A stretch of 64,000 nt of DNA from Trachythela sp. YZ-2020 (Eukaryota > Cnidaria > Anthozoa > Malacalcyonacea > Clavulariidae), in contig JADLSH010000271.1 of assembly GCA_016169945.1 (NCBI GenBank), forward strand, positions 186,001 to 250,000. The letters are read 5' to 3'. How positions within the stretch are numbered: the stretch's first letter is position 1; each line of letters begins with the position of its first letter. The translations under genes and the position numbers were made by a program. This document shows, in pieces, positions 40,940-53,368 of the stretch. The notes below the pieces were generated by a model. That model did not search any database, had not been told where the DNA came from, and saw only the letters and a list, made by a program, of their open reading frames with translations.

Positions 40940-42115
40940 CGCCAGTTTGTCAGCAAATGTATTTGCCGCATAAAATCTGGGCAAATTAATTCTTCCATGT
41001 ACACGAGCAAATAGAAATTGTCGCAGAGCCCTACTGTAACTAACGTTTGAAGCCTTCCTGCTAATTTAAAATTTTGAATGTGGTCCCTACCCTTGATATA
41101 GTCGAAATATATTAACCAGAATTAAATTATCTTCTTTTTATCCAAATCATGGATTTTCAAGATGCATCAGTTGATCCAACTTAAAGGTATTTATTTGTTT
41201 TCAGTTGCTGGAGTTGCTGCTGCCTGCTATTAAGGAAAAGAAAAGCGGTATGTGTCTTGTCAACAACGAGGACAAGCTAAGCAACAAATGGCACAAAGAG
41301 TATTAGATGAACTAACTAGAGTAAATAAGACACTGCATATATTTTGGAGCACTTGATATAGACTCAATAAGTATACATTTTAAGTTTTACTTTTTAGTGT
41401 CTATTTAATAGATTCCACTAGAGCGTGTATTTTCAATAGAAGTATTTTCAAAAGGTTGAAAATGGCTTCAATGGCAGAGATCGTTTTTTTAAGATTAACC
41501 ACAGTATACAGATACACTGTTTAATATATAGTTAATAAATCAGTTTCCAGAAAAGGTCCTTGACTTTGCGCAAGCAAAAAAATATTGAGATGACATTTGT
41601 TGGACATCAGTTGAAGTCCCACAGAATAGTAGCTAATAAATGATAGAACTGTAGATATTACACCTGCAAGTTATATGTAGAGGTTCCTGGGAATGCTGCT
41701 ACTATAAGTTGCAATAAATATCATTGTGACCCATTGATGTCAATGACGTGTATTAGTTTAAAATAAAATAAAAACGCAATGGAGGGTTAGGGATCACGAT
41801 GAGGTCAGGATCCAAAATATCCCTGCAAGATGAAATACCTCCCTATATATGTCAATGTCACCTAGAAACAGAGCTAGCTCATGTATAATGTATGAGTCAA
41901 TTCCAACTGCGATCATCCCCCCGGGCGAGCCGCCGGGATTTGACCAGAGTTTAATTCCGCACAGGCGGGAATTTGACGCGAAACCGTTCCCAACCCGTCG
42001 GGCATTTGACTAGTACTCGTTTCTCGGTTGTGCGAAATTGGTCAGTGGTCGCGCTTAGAACTTCATAATTGACTAACTTTATTGGCTTGAGAAGTTTTCA
42101 CGTGGAAATGTTGAA
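40940..42115. other. No gene recognised
   Basis: AT-rich sequence. A weak exon-like piece after a TTTTCAG at about 41200 (LLELLLPAIKEKK) cannot be assigned. A GC-rich stretch at 41918-42010 precedes a LINE fragment. Confidence 0.45.
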
Positions 42116-42129
42116 ATTTGTTGCGTAAA

Positions 42130-43625
42130 GTCCTGCCTTAAAAATGCCTTTGTATAAACTTTCAATTATCGACCCCGACCAGTTTGGAGCTATCCCAAAG
42201 TCCTCTACCCAATATGCTCTAATTTCAATGATACATAAGTGGGCTGAAGCCACAGATGCCACTGGTGCTGCTGTAAGGATCATTGTTGTCACTTCCGGTG
42301 TTTAGACAGTGAAGCGCGCTTCCGGTAATGAGCCCTGCAAAGGAAAAAGGACTCCCCAAAAACAATAACGTAGTGTGTTCGTAAAAGCTTAGACGGTGAA
42401 CAATTATTGAACGATTTTCAGAGGTTTTTATACGAGTTGATATTATATTATGTTTAATTAAAGGTGATTTATATTGGAGTTTTATTTTGTGTGAGTATAC
42501 CGTCGTTCCGCGACAATCATGCTACTAGATTATAGGAAGGCCTTTGACCTTATTGATCATGCCATTTTAGCAAAAAAATCTGTGACCTACCCATCCCCCC
42601 AGGAATTGCTCGCTGGGTTGTTGATTTTCTGAAAGATCGGAAACAGCGGGTTAAACTGGCCAATGATTGTGTTTCCGAATGGGGTTATATACTGTCAGGT
42701 GTCCCCCAAGGCACTAAACTTGGACCGTGGCTTTTTCTGTTGATGATAAACGATCTCACTTTTCCCAGTGCAAATAAATGGAAATATGTGGACGACACTA
42801 ATATTGCAGAAATTGTAAATAAAGGGGATTGTAGTACGATCTAGAGTGATGCCGAACTTGTCCAGAATTGGTCATGCGAAAACAAGCTGCAATTAAATAT
42901 TGAAAAGTGCAAGGAAATGATCATTGATTTTAAGAAACAAAAACATTCGTTTGACGCCATTTCCATAGAGGGGAGGGAGTTTGACGTTGTCAACCGTGCT
43001 AAGATATTAGGATTAACTGTGTCCAATAATCTTCTTTGGATCGAACATATTAACGAAGTTATAAAAAAGTCTAATAAACGCTTATATTTTATTGTCCTAC
43101 TCAAACGAGCTCGAGTGCCTGATCAAGATATATATTATACTGTTTTACTGTACCTGTATTAGATCAATTCTTGAGTATTGTGCTCCGGTCTTTCATCACT
43201 CGCTTCCAAAGTATTTATCTGATGATTTGGAAAGGATTCAAAAACGTGTGCTTTCAATCTTATCTCCTGGGAATTCATACCAAGATAATCTGGAAAAATT
43301 CCAACTTCCAACGTTACAAAGTCGAAGAAAAGACTTGTGTCACACAAGTTGTATAAATTACTTCCGCCAGAACACCAATCAAATTATGACCTTAGGCATA
43401 AAAGAACATTTAACGTTAAATGTAATACTCTTCGTTACCAGAAAACTTTTATTCCTACGATGTGTAATCTCTTTAATAATTCTTAGATACACTTTAGTTT
43501 TTATAGCATACATTTTTAACTATTATATTGTTATTAAATTATATTCATATTGTAAATTAATTACGCAATTCAGCCCCAGGGCTGCTATGTAATTATGTTT
43601 AATAAACTATCCATCTATCTATCTA
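42130..43625 (+). pseudogene. LINE RT fragment with (TCTA)n tail
   Basis: IDPDQFGAIPKSS is encoded near 42165, then an insertion of about 220 bp (42285-42505). RT motifs then follow: LLDYRKAFDLIDHAIL, VPQGTKLGPW, KYVDD and KILGLTVSNNLLW. Frame breaks and a TAG near 42841 disable it. It ends in CTATCTATC repeats. Same family as the LINE at 57.9-59.1 kb. Confidence 0.75.
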
Positions 43626-43975
43626 TAAAGTTTGGAACCGCACCAGGGATATTTATAGAACAGCTGTAATATGCATACATAACTTAGCCGTTAGAACTAT
43701 GGTGTCAGCATTGTTGCTTGAAATCAAGAACGGTAGTTAACCTAATTTTACGTTCGTGATGTCAAACAATAACGGTTGTAACCATCTATAACGGCTCAAT
43801 TTACTTCCGGGTTGGCGTCCGTGAATGAAAAACGTCGCTTGCTTAAGCTCTCTATTAAAAAAATCAGAACCCTCTGCACGAGTTACAGCTTGAAAAGTGT
43901 GGACAGCAAGTATACATGCATGATCAAAATATTTGTTTTGTTGGAGAACTTTATGTTCTAGTTGTTAGAAATGGT

Positions 43976-44540
43976 AAAAGTAATGGGATGATCGCAGTTT
44001 GAATTGACTCTTACATAAATTCAGTATAAAATTCTGGTTAATCTAGAGGAAATTATTGTTCTGATGGTTTGAAAAGAAAAAATCTTGAGGAAGTTCGAAA
44101 TATGGAAAATGTAGGCAAAATAAACTTATTGTTTGTGGAAATACCATTGTTATTTGATTTTGAAATTTAGACACTGGACAGCTTGATGGGAATAATTCCA
44201 ATTTTAATATAAATTTTGAGCTCGAAAATCGAAACTAGCTACCCTACTGGTACTCAAAAGACTGTTAAGAGTCGACAAGAGGCGATAAGAGGTATGTTAA
44301 TAACTGTATGAAACTTGTGAGAACATAGGATTTTTTTATTACTCGTGTGGAGGAATAATGGAATTAAAAAAAATTGCTTGTGTTTATGTGTCCCAGTCGG
44401 TCAGTTTGGGCGCCATCTTTAATAATAATAGTAATAACTTAATGCATTTAGTAGATAATAATTATGGGTTAAGTGCACGACAATAATTTTGTACTAAATT
44501 TCTGGCCATAATGCTTTTATTCTACGGTGTATTGAAATGT
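43976..44540. repeat. Inverted repeat arm, partner of 40141-40701
   Basis: The match runs from AAAGTAATGGGATGATC to CACCGTAGAATAAAAGC (read inverted). Confidence 0.7.
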
Positions 44541-44756
44541 AGTCCTATAGTGAAACACCCTTAGAATATTGGAAAGATTTAATCTATAAGGGATTCTGAA
44601 ATTCAGACACCCTTTTGGTGTTAATATTTATGTGGAATTTGCAACACTTGAGCTGTATTAGGGAGTCCTAAATTCGGATACTTGTTTGATGTTGATATTT
44701 ATTTGAGATTTGGAAACATTTGGTCTACATGGGAGTAGTAATATACAGGTCGATCA

Positions 44757-44885
44757 ACCCCCTTTTGTAGGGGGCCGCAGGGGGCCACCCTAATTAGTAT
44801 GCAATGGGGCCGCAGGGGGGGCACACTAATTATTATGCAAGGGGGCCGCAAACATTAGCACATAGGGGGCCGCAGGGGTCCGCGA
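44757..44885. repeat. G-rich GGGGGCCGC repeat
   Basis: At least five imperfect copies of GGGGGCCGCAGGGGG separated by TTAATTA/TATGCAA blocks, sharply unlike the AT-rich surroundings. The region 44545-45213 has no gene. Confidence 0.75.
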
Positions 44886-45213
44886 ACGCAACTCATCATT
44901 AGCATAAACATTAATTATGTATTGACGTCATAATGATATGCAGTCATTATGTTGAGTTCAGTATATTTTGTGTACAAAAAAATATGGGTTTGTTGTCGCG
45001 AGATTTATAAATTCCTTCAATCTCGTATCCAGTGAAGTATTTCTTTCAGAGTCGACCAATACTAATAAGTTTACAAAGTTTTCAAGCGTTTATTTAGTAA
45101 AGTCTATACAAGCGAGATTTACAAACATTTTGGCGTTAGAAACATAAATATTTTGATGCATTTGTTGCTAATATAAACTAAAGACACAATAGCCTAACTC
45201 ATTAAGGGACTCT

Positions 45214-46342
45214 TTATCGTTGACGGCTAATGTTGTTCCGATGTAACTTGAAAGCGGTAGAGTTTCCAGAGGAAAAGGCGCGTTGTCGTTGTTTAATCAA
45301 GCGTTTGAGATCTTCAGTAATCCATGGTGGATCGTTACGATGGAAAGTGACTGCTTTTTCAGGCATGATGTAGTTTAAACCTGTAATGATGATTCCGGTG
45401 AACAGGTCATTTTTTTCACTACAACTAGTGAGCTGGTCAAAGAGGTGCCAGTCAATTTGGCTTAGGTATTTGCCAAGCATTTGTTTCCGAGAAGGTCGAG
45501 TGTCTCTTTTATAGATTACTTTCTTGGTAGTAGAATTGAGATCTCTTTGCTTTGGGTATAATGTTCTGACACAGTGGTCAGAAATGCCAAGTGGTGGGTG
45601 GGATGTGGCGAAGTTAGATTCGTAGAAAGAGTGCAGGTTTGTTAAGACTTGGTCCAGCGTATTCGTGCCACGAGTAGGCAGATGCACTAATTGCTTGAAT
45701 TGAAACTGGTGAGACAAATTCTTGATATTTAAGTGGTTAAAATCTCCAGCAATGATAATACCACATCAGGGGAAGAGATCCTCGATGTCAGTTAAAGATT
45801 TTCATAAATATTCCAACTTTTCGTTATCATTTGCACTTGGGGGTGGTAAACTGTTGCAGCTACTATACATGGGATTTCTCTTGGGAGCATGGAAGGTCTT
45901 AATTGCATCCAGAGAACTTCAAGGTTAGGACTTTCAAATTGTTGAAGTTGTTTAACCTTAATACACTCCATGGAGAAAAAGTAAACACCTCCATGTTGGG
46001 CTGAGCTGCGGTCTCGTCTTTTAATATAATAACCCGGCAATTCGACATGATTGTTTCCGATCAAATCTTTGAGCCACGTTTCTGTGATGAAAACGAGGTC
46101 TGGTTATGTTTGGAAACGAACAAACGGACTTCGTCGATTTTGGGGGCTAAGGACATGACGTTTGATAAAAGAAGGCTAGGCACAAACTCTTTGCCGCTAT
46201 CGTTAGCAGGTGAGCCTTGGCTCGCAGTTGAGTTCGTAACTTTTAAAGGGATATTTATTAGATTACTTCTGGTAGTGGAGAAATGTTTGATTGTTGGGTT
46301 TTTACGGAGTTTCCTTTGAGATACAATTGTTGGAATGTTCAT
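45214..46342 (-). pseudogene. LINE ORF2 endonuclease domain (APE type), frameshifted
   Basis: Three minus-strand frames in series contain LLSNVMSLAPKIDEVRLF (EN start, 46061-46342), EVLWMQLRP...ATVYHP (45792-46064) and PTRGTNTLDQVLTN with PLGISDHC (45214-45717). This is the order of an apurinic-like endonuclease domain. The RT half is absent. Two frame breaks separate the pieces. Confidence 0.7.
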
Positions 46343-46523
46343 TCTCGTGGTGTGATCGGTGGACTTCGTTAGGCTTTCCGTTATGCTATCGTCATTTCGC
46401 TCACCATATCCGTATACTTCTAACGGCGAGATCTCCGACGAGTTTTCCGCCTTCCAAAATTTCCGCGAAAATTCGAGTTGTGATTTGTTTCGTTATTCGG
46501 TATATCAATCAAAGGCAAGCATT

Positions 46524-47387
46524 TCAACCACTCGGTCGCGAGGCAGTATCTCTAGTTTCTCCGTTGACAGTTTTGTGAGTGTCGCTTGAACCTTTGTTGT
46601 TGATGACGCATCGCTGATTTGAATGATCAAAAACATTGTTCAGTTTTTGTTCAGCTTTATGTAAAGTTACTTTCAATTTTTCCAAATCTGAATGCAGAGT
46701 ATTTACTTCATCAGAAAGAGCGATATTTTGCTCTGTTAGTAGCTCTACATTTATTTTATCGTGTTGTACGACTTTCTGCTGTTCCTTTCTGATAACAGCC
46801 ATTTCGGCACGAATTTGATCTATTGCTTGACCGTTACCACGTACCACGTACTTGTAATTTTTGCGTTCCATTATTACTATGTCTAATTTTGTTCCTTCAA
46901 GATCGGTTGAAAGCTCGTAATACGAACTGGGTATGCACACTTTGACTTTATTCTGAGTAGGAATTTCGTTTACCGGGTTTATGTCCGTTTGTGTACCAAA
47001 CTCAGACACCGTTTTCTTTAAGTTTAAGTCTTGACTATTGATATAATTAACTGTACGGGAGACATCGCCGTAAAGATTATTCATAACGCTTGACATATTT
47101 TCAACGCTCAGCTTAACTTCGGCTAATTCGTCGGATAAACGGTCATAACACTTTGACTCTGTGACGAGATCGTCGCTTTTATCCATCAAATTCGTTGTTG
47201 CCTTATTCTTGAATAAGTCCACTATTAATTCCTTCAGTTTATTTCCCAATTCCCCTTGAAATAAGAGTGTTCCCTTGTTAGCGTACCAAGTAATGCTTAT
47301 CCGATTACTTCGAAACAATTTCGCACTCCCACCAGGCGAGCTCCATCGACTACAAGACTCTTTAGTTTCTCTAAGCCGCCGGTCCAT
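46524..47387 (-). CDS. LINE ORF1 protein with coiled coil
   Basis: A 287-codon open frame directly upstream of the EN fragment in the same direction. It begins with a region containing ITWYANKGTLLFQG, seen in ORF1-like proteins of invertebrate LINEs, and has a heptad-rich coiled coil near residues 190-255. It probably binds the element RNA and self-associates. The frame looks intact although the element is broken downstream. Confidence 0.6.
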   Translation of the reverse strand: MDRRLRETKESCSRWSSPGGSAKLFRSNRISITWYANKGTLLFQGELGNKLKELIVDLFKNKATTNLMDKSDDLVTESKCYDRLSDELAEVKLSVENMSSVMNNLYGDVSRTVNYINSQDLNLKKTVSEFGTQTDINPVNEIPTQNKVKVCIPSSYYELSTDLEGTKLDIVIMERKNYKYVVRGNGQAIDQIRAEMAVIRKEQQKVVQHDKINVELLTEQNIALSDEVNTLHSDLEKLKVTLHKAEQKLNNVFDHSNQRCVINNKGSSDTHKTVNGETRDTASRPSG

Positions 47388-47703
47388 TTTACTTTATTGT
47401 CGTTGTTATATTCTATGAAGCCTTCGTGCTTTAATAGAATGTGGGAGAAGGTAACTTGAAGCTGATTAATTTCATTTCATCGGAGCTACACGAAGCACGA
47501 CCGGCAGCCATATTTGATAGATATCAACTGAGGATAATATGGAACATATATAGGTAAAAAATACACTAAAAGAAAGCTTAGAAACTGGTTAAAAACATAC
47601 ATACTGTTTAAATTTCAAAGATTTACGATTATAATGAAAAATTTTCTATAAAATCTCCGAAAATAACTTCCCGCGGTTTGTTTCAAAGTTTCTGCCAGGT
47701 CAC

Positions 47704-48571
47704 GAATATTCCTAGCCTGATCCCAGACCCTCTTTGTGGGCTCTGTCCCACCCGAGCGTCTGATAACATTCATACAACATTCCTTTCCTATGACAATATC
47801 TATTAATATAATGTAATGCAAACATTACCGCCACGCCCCCTTTTCACAAATAGAAAAGTTGTCAATTTCATAATGCAGTAAAATAACATGAATTCGCAAA
47901 CGGGACAAGCTGTTAAATGTTTAAACGATGTCGAATACTTGTTTTTGTTGACTGGATAAGCTCTTTATTTTAAATATTTCAGTCACTTCACGAAGGGATA
48001 TATTCTCTGCCATGTTGTTCAACACTACTACCATTTGCAAGCAACCGTCAACTGCAAACGTTTTTCCACGTTTGTTTACGTTTCAAACGCACACGTTTGG
48101 AGTTATTGTTATACACGTTTGTAGGTCCCGCCCATGTTGTTTTATAAACGTAAGAGCTAGGTTTTAAATCAAATATAGCGTGTTTTAGCTATGTTTTGAC
48201 GATCGTAACTATGTCCGTATAAAACTTTCACTCGTACAGGCATTGTATTTAATATTCAATGTAAAATCGATAAACAAAACCCGCTATATTTGATCTAAAA
48301 CCTAGCTCTTACGTTTATAAAACAATATGGGCGGGACCTACAAACGTGTATAAAAATAACTCCAAACGTGTGCGTTTGAAACGTAAACAAACGTGGGAAA
48401 ACGTTTGCAGTTGACGGTTCATCCAAAGGTCATCCAAGGTAATCCCCACGATTTTCGAGGGCTTGACGTTGATTGGTCAAGACATGAGAAAGGAATGTTG
48501 TATGAATGTTATCAGACGCTCGGGTGGGACAGAGCCCACAAAGAGGGTCTGGGATCAGGCTAGAATATTCC
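47704..48571. repeat. Large foldback with nested arms
   Basis: Outer arms 47704-47790 and 48486-48571 and inner arms 48042-48180 and 48282-48419 are inverted complements. The left flank between arms is about 250 bp and the right about 65 bp. There is no coding capacity. The short frames in the outer arms are mirror copies of one sequence. Confidence 0.8.
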
Positions 48572-49480
48572 ACGCGTGGGACGCGATGATGACGTCTGAT
48601 CTATATAGATCGTGTTTCAAACCGTACTATAACTGTAGGGATGGAAACTTGCATGAAACATGAACAACGTAAACTAAAGGTAAACGAATCCTTAGTTTGA
48701 ATTGTTCTCCAAGAGGCCAGCGATTCGAGTGAGGATATATTGACCCTTGTTTATCGACTTTATATTCGCGTTTTTACTCTCGTATTTGTTTTAAATAACG
48801 ACATTTGTATCTTAACATACTAAACACGATCGATCCACCACTTATATATCCTTCAAATTTACTTCGTAAACGACGCAAAATATGATACTATGATTTTATC
48901 CGGAAAATTACATAAAAGTATACAATGTTTATACAACCCATATCCTTAAGTCATCACGTGGCATATTTTTCCTTTGATCCCCAACATCATTTGCCGCCTT
49001 CTTTGAAGTTTGCCGGCTAGCCCAACCAGTCTTCTTCTATTAACCGTGTTTACATGTAACATGTACTGTACAACCAGGTGGGCAATGTTTTCATTTTTGC
49101 AAAAATCTAATACAAACCAAAAACGCTCATCACAGTGCTGAACAAGTAGGAGGCGCCTTTTCGTGGCAGCTCCTACATTTCTTATATTTCTTTGATTTTA
49201 CTCACAAGATCTTTTGAACTTAATTTTTAAAACGTATCTTCTTTGGGATACAACTATGAAGTGCTATATGTCACGATTCTTGAACAAAATTTGGTCCACG
49301 AAAGAATTTGTCTGTAGTAGAATACAACAAGCTCACGCTTTCCGAGAAATCGATCCCACCACAATCATGGCGAACATTACTGGATTTAAGGATAGCTGCA
49401 AAGAAACCTACCAAATGAGGCTGTTGTGCTGGCATCAACAAGGTACGAAGTATTAAGACAGTTATTGGAATCCGACATCC
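48572..49480. other. No gene recognised
   Basis: AT-rich sequence. An 80-codon frame at 49214-49456 has no recognisable motif. Confidence 0.45.
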
Positions 49481-49599
49481 ATCTGATTTTTGTTCAGACA
49501 GTTGTCAGCCATTTATAAATCGTGACTTTGATCATCAACAATTTGGTCTTGTTCGCTGCAGTTATTTTAGCCGAGTCAACTTAAATAACATTAGCTAGC

Positions 49600-50612
49600 T
49601 ATATAAAGATTCAAGCTGAGGGTAGGAGTCAAGTAGGAAAGAAAAGTGTGAGACAATTTGTACCAAGCTTGATGTTAACAAATGCAATGTCACTAGCCCC
49701 CAAGATTAACGAAGTTCGCATTTTTGTTTTGGATTCAAACCTAGACCTTGCTTCCATTACTGAAACGTGGCTCCAAAACACTGTTAAAGACAGCCTTTAA
49801 ATATATATATATTATTAGTATGACAAAATGTTAAAAGACAGATCAAATTCAGTTATAAAATACAGAGTATCAGACACTAAACAGACAATAAAGAAGTCAA
49901 ACACAAAACAATTTCGAACAGACTACAAACAACAATGCCATAAGCCAACACCAATAAAATTTTAAACTACTTTGATTATTATTTATAACAGGTTTGAATA
50001 TATAAAATAAAATATGTATTTTTAACTAATACACTAATACAAGCCAATCAGTTGCTCTTTGAATTTCTTTTTAAATAAGTATTTACTTAATACTTTGAAA
50101 GATTCATCTAAGGAATTGAAAATATTAGGACCGCAAAAAGTGATATTAAATACTCCATAGTTTGTCCGAACTAAGGGTAGATTCGATAACATTATGCCAG
50201 GAAACACAATAACAGTTCACTCTAATGACGCACCGTGGATGACTTGTGATTCAAATTCACAGATAAAGAAACGTCAGCTAGCCTTAGAACAAGGAAACGA
50301 AACATTATTTAGATACTACCGGAATCTTGTTAATCGTACTCTGAAGAAGTATAGAGGAAATTATTATGCATGCAAAATAAGCCATTTAAAAAATTCCAAG
50401 CCAAATAATTGGTGGAGAGAAGTTAAACAAATTTGCGGTCATGCCCCATTAAATAGTCACAAGGACATCTCATCCCTTCTTGTGGTCGACGATCCCGACT
50501 AAATGTCTCTTGGCGATAAAGCTAATTTAATAAACAATACCTTTTTACAGCCGAAGCAAGCGTATCAACCACTTGAGGAGTCGAACAAAATACATGGGCA
50601 CTTAGATTAAAC
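49600..50612 (+). pseudogene. 5' part of the host LINE (EN domain and linker)
   Basis: LTNAMSLAPKINEVRIF and LASITETWLQNTV encode the EN start at about 49670-49798. A reversed LINE tail then interrupts. At 50194-50502 a frame resumes with HSNDAPWMT and NNWWREVKQICG, typical of the EN-RT linker. The LINE is then cut by transposon B and resumes at 57391. Confidence 0.7.
49799..50192 (-). pseudogene. LINE 3' end inserted in antisense
   Basis: On the minus strand the frame reads RTNYGVFNITFCGPNIFNSL, the standard C-terminal motif of Jockey/CR1-type ORF2. It is followed by an AT-rich tail. It interrupts the host LINE endonuclease. Confidence 0.6.
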
Positions 50613-50767
50613 CATAGTTAATAGAGGATAGGGTTTGGAAGGCCGGCAAACTTCAAAGGCTTTCGAGCCAATTAATTTCAGATGTTGAGAAACCGTGTCA
50701 CGTGACAATACGAGTGCATCGAATTCAGAAATTACTAGAGTGTAGTATTACTGAAATACGATATTGT

Positions 50768-51477
50768 CTACCTCCTCCTCAGGCCCTTTTTCCCGCCGAC
50801 GGGTGATAATTTTGCTTCAGGGGAAAGAGTAGACGAAGGGCCTGCCAAGTAATGGTCGAAAATCAGGCATAAATGTCGACAATCGGGAATCCAAAAAAAT
50901 CTGCCTGAAATATTGCCCATCACAGCGTAAAACGATATATTTTCGTGTTTTCCATCTTAGATGGGTATATTTTAAAAGTTATTGCTGAAATATCCTCAGT
51001 CTCGATGGGCGACAACACCGAAAAATGCACTCAAAATGCAAAGGGTTCAATTGACTTCAGTGATAGTGATGTCGACATCATTAATGTGTCATTCAGTATG
51101 TAGTATGAGTATGTATTTGACTACGAATATGTATAACTTGAAAGGAAAATTATATGCAAAATAATAACAAATATGTATAACAAATCTAAAAGTATATATG
51201 CGCATTTATTTTGCCATCAGAAGCGTCACAGTTAGGGCAAAGTACTTTCCCACCTTCCTTAGCCTTTTGTAAGAGCCTACGTTCATAAGAATCATTAACA
51301 AACTCTTTCTCCGGACGATTATAGTCAAATAAGTGGTGAATAGCTTCTGCCATCTTGAGAACATTAGTCAGCAGGCGCTTCCCTTCGCCTTACCCGCATT
51401 TTTTTATGCCGCCCGTGCGTCCCTTCCCTAATTTTCCAAGCCCGCTCCAATTAATAAAGCGCCTGTGGAGGAGGTAG
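50768..51477. mobile_element. Non-autonomous Mutator-like element, 710 bp, 9-bp TSD
   Basis: The termini CTACCTCCTCC and GGAGGAGGTAG are inverted repeats. CGATATTGT occurs at 50759-50767 and 51478-51486. Copy A shows the uninterrupted target. No transposase frame is present. Confidence 0.8.
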
Positions 51478-51524
51478 CGATATTGTGATCATAAAGATTG
51501 AAATAAGGCATTGTTGCTCTTGTC

Positions 51525-53368
51525 ATGACTTCGACAAGTTCAGCATACGATTCAGAAAGCGAAATTCCTTCAATTCTGGGCTCCGAAGTCGAAAATACAA
51601 CCACGGAGGACAATTTTCAGCAAACTATTGAACTGCTGCAAAGCGCCGGTGAAGAATTGACAGAAGAAATATCGCGTTCAGTTGAAGAAGTAAGCCTTTT
51701 ATATTGTGTTCCTTGACAAAATGTGAAGTGAGATGCCTTTAACATCATCTTTGTCTTCTGTTTGTGTGTTAGGTTGAAGGTTTAAGCAATTTCCTTGCGA
51801 ATTTTGCTCAAAAGTGTGCAAATCTAAAGAGGGCGTACGAAGCATGTTCGCAGTGAACATTCACCCGTGAACACCAATGTCGAAGCCGCTAAAGCTACAC
51901 AACTTCTAACAAAGGAAAAAAACAAATACCAAACTACATTACGGAGGAGAAGATTTGTCTATCATCCGAGAAATAGCTCAAGTGTTTGACTTGCAACCCA
52001 GTAAATCGTTCGTAGAATATGTGAATTATGGTCTTCTAGATACGTTTCATGGTAAGAACGATCGCGATAGATTCATGAAAGACTACTTCGGGAAAATGTA
52101 TCGTTCATGGAAAGAATATTTTCATCCGTTCAGTGATCACAAAGTCGTGTTTCTGATGCTGGTAAATTTGCCTGAACGATTGATCACCCTGATATTAAAA
52201 TATTCTGAAGTTACCAGTGAAGTTATCATAAAGTGCATTTTTGTGACAGGCTGAGATATTTATAAAAACAAATATTAGCTTGCACTTCACAGGTGAAATG
52301 AAAGCTGCCGCACTTCTCCCACAGTCTTAGAGTGTATCATTTTTCGATACTATATTGACAAAAGAATAACTATGTTTTGACCCATAGCTTGCAATGCACC
52401 CTATTTCAGTGTTTTACTCTGTCTATTAAACGCCAGACAATTTCACTTATCAGTAGTAGGGTACTGCCAGTTAATGGGTTAATTAACAAAAGTGTCTCTT
52501 GTTAACCTATTAGCTTGCAATGCTTCCAGATGCACCCTAGTTTAGTATGTCACTCTGTCTAATGCCAGACCCTTTTGCTCATCAGTGGTAGGGTACTGCC
52601 AGTTAATTGGTTAACAAAACTATCTGCCAGTGTCTCTGGTTAACCTATTAGCTTGCAATGCACCCTACTTTAGTATGCGCCCTACTTTAACACCAGATAA
52701 TGGGTTAATCCTGAAAGCACTAAAATTGGTATTTTTTATTCTGTCTAATACCAGATGATTTTACTCATCAATGAGACTGTTAGGTGTATGTGGGTTAAAG
52801 CAGAAAATCATTTTAATATTTTCATTTCTTCTGTTTAGAGTGAATTATCCATCACACCCGACAAGCTTGGACCCCTTGCTTATGTGGCTTATGTTGCTGG
52901 CTATGTAATCCAAGCATTGTGGAAAAAGCAAGAATTCCAAAAATGCAGATTCATTAAGAAACCAAGAGTTACAAGCATCATTGTTTTCAATGAAAGTACC
53001 TACTGAAAATGACTACATTTCTTCAATCTCCCGAGGAGCACTGTGGGCACCCAATTTTTGGCTGGGAAATATTGCAGAAATTCCTGAATTGTGCTTTAGA
53101 AAGCACACAAGAATTGGCAAACCTACCTCATTACCTGTGGAAAGTTGTTGAGGAGGTCCAAGCTTCTCCATTAGCAAAAAGTTTGTGGAACAATATTGTT
53201 GAACAATGCGATGTTGCAGTGTCAAAGGAGTGTCAAAACTTATGTTTTGAAAACATTATCAAACTATACGCAACTGTCAGAGGATTCTCCTTTGCAAGAG
53301 ATATCGTTAACAAGTATAAATTACTTGAAAAAGAAAAAGAAGGCTTTAAGGAAACAGTTAAAAGTTGA
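51525..53368 (+). pseudogene. Transposase-like gene of transposon copy B
   Basis: Exon 1 is 51525-51689, nearly identical to copy A. Exon 2 starts at 51773 and in shifted frames keeps a CEFC...H...H finger. It continues through FDLQPSKSFVEYV and RDRFMKDYFGKMYRSW (51955-52254). The last exon from 52839 has ITPDKLGPLAYVAYVAGYV, with a small internal duplication, and ends with ENIIKLYATVRGFSFARDIV (53009-53368). Frameshifts remain, but fewer than in copy A. Confidence 0.6.

Noticed and set aside
41200..41320. Exon-like piece after TTTTCAG
   Set aside because: Too short and without recognised homology, so I cannot support a gene.
42285..42505. A separate gene within the interrupted RT at 42.3-42.5 kb
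   Set aside because: Only about 220 bp, without ORF or TIRs. Treated as an undefined insertion.
45722..46818. Plus-strand ORFs opposite the LINE at 45.7-46.8 kb
   Set aside because: They overlap the minus-strand ORF1/EN frames, which carry recognisable motifs.
47615..48663. Two ORFs sharing the peptide MNVIRRSGGTEPTKR
   Set aside because: They are the two outer arms of the foldback read in opposite directions. There is no independent evidence for coding.
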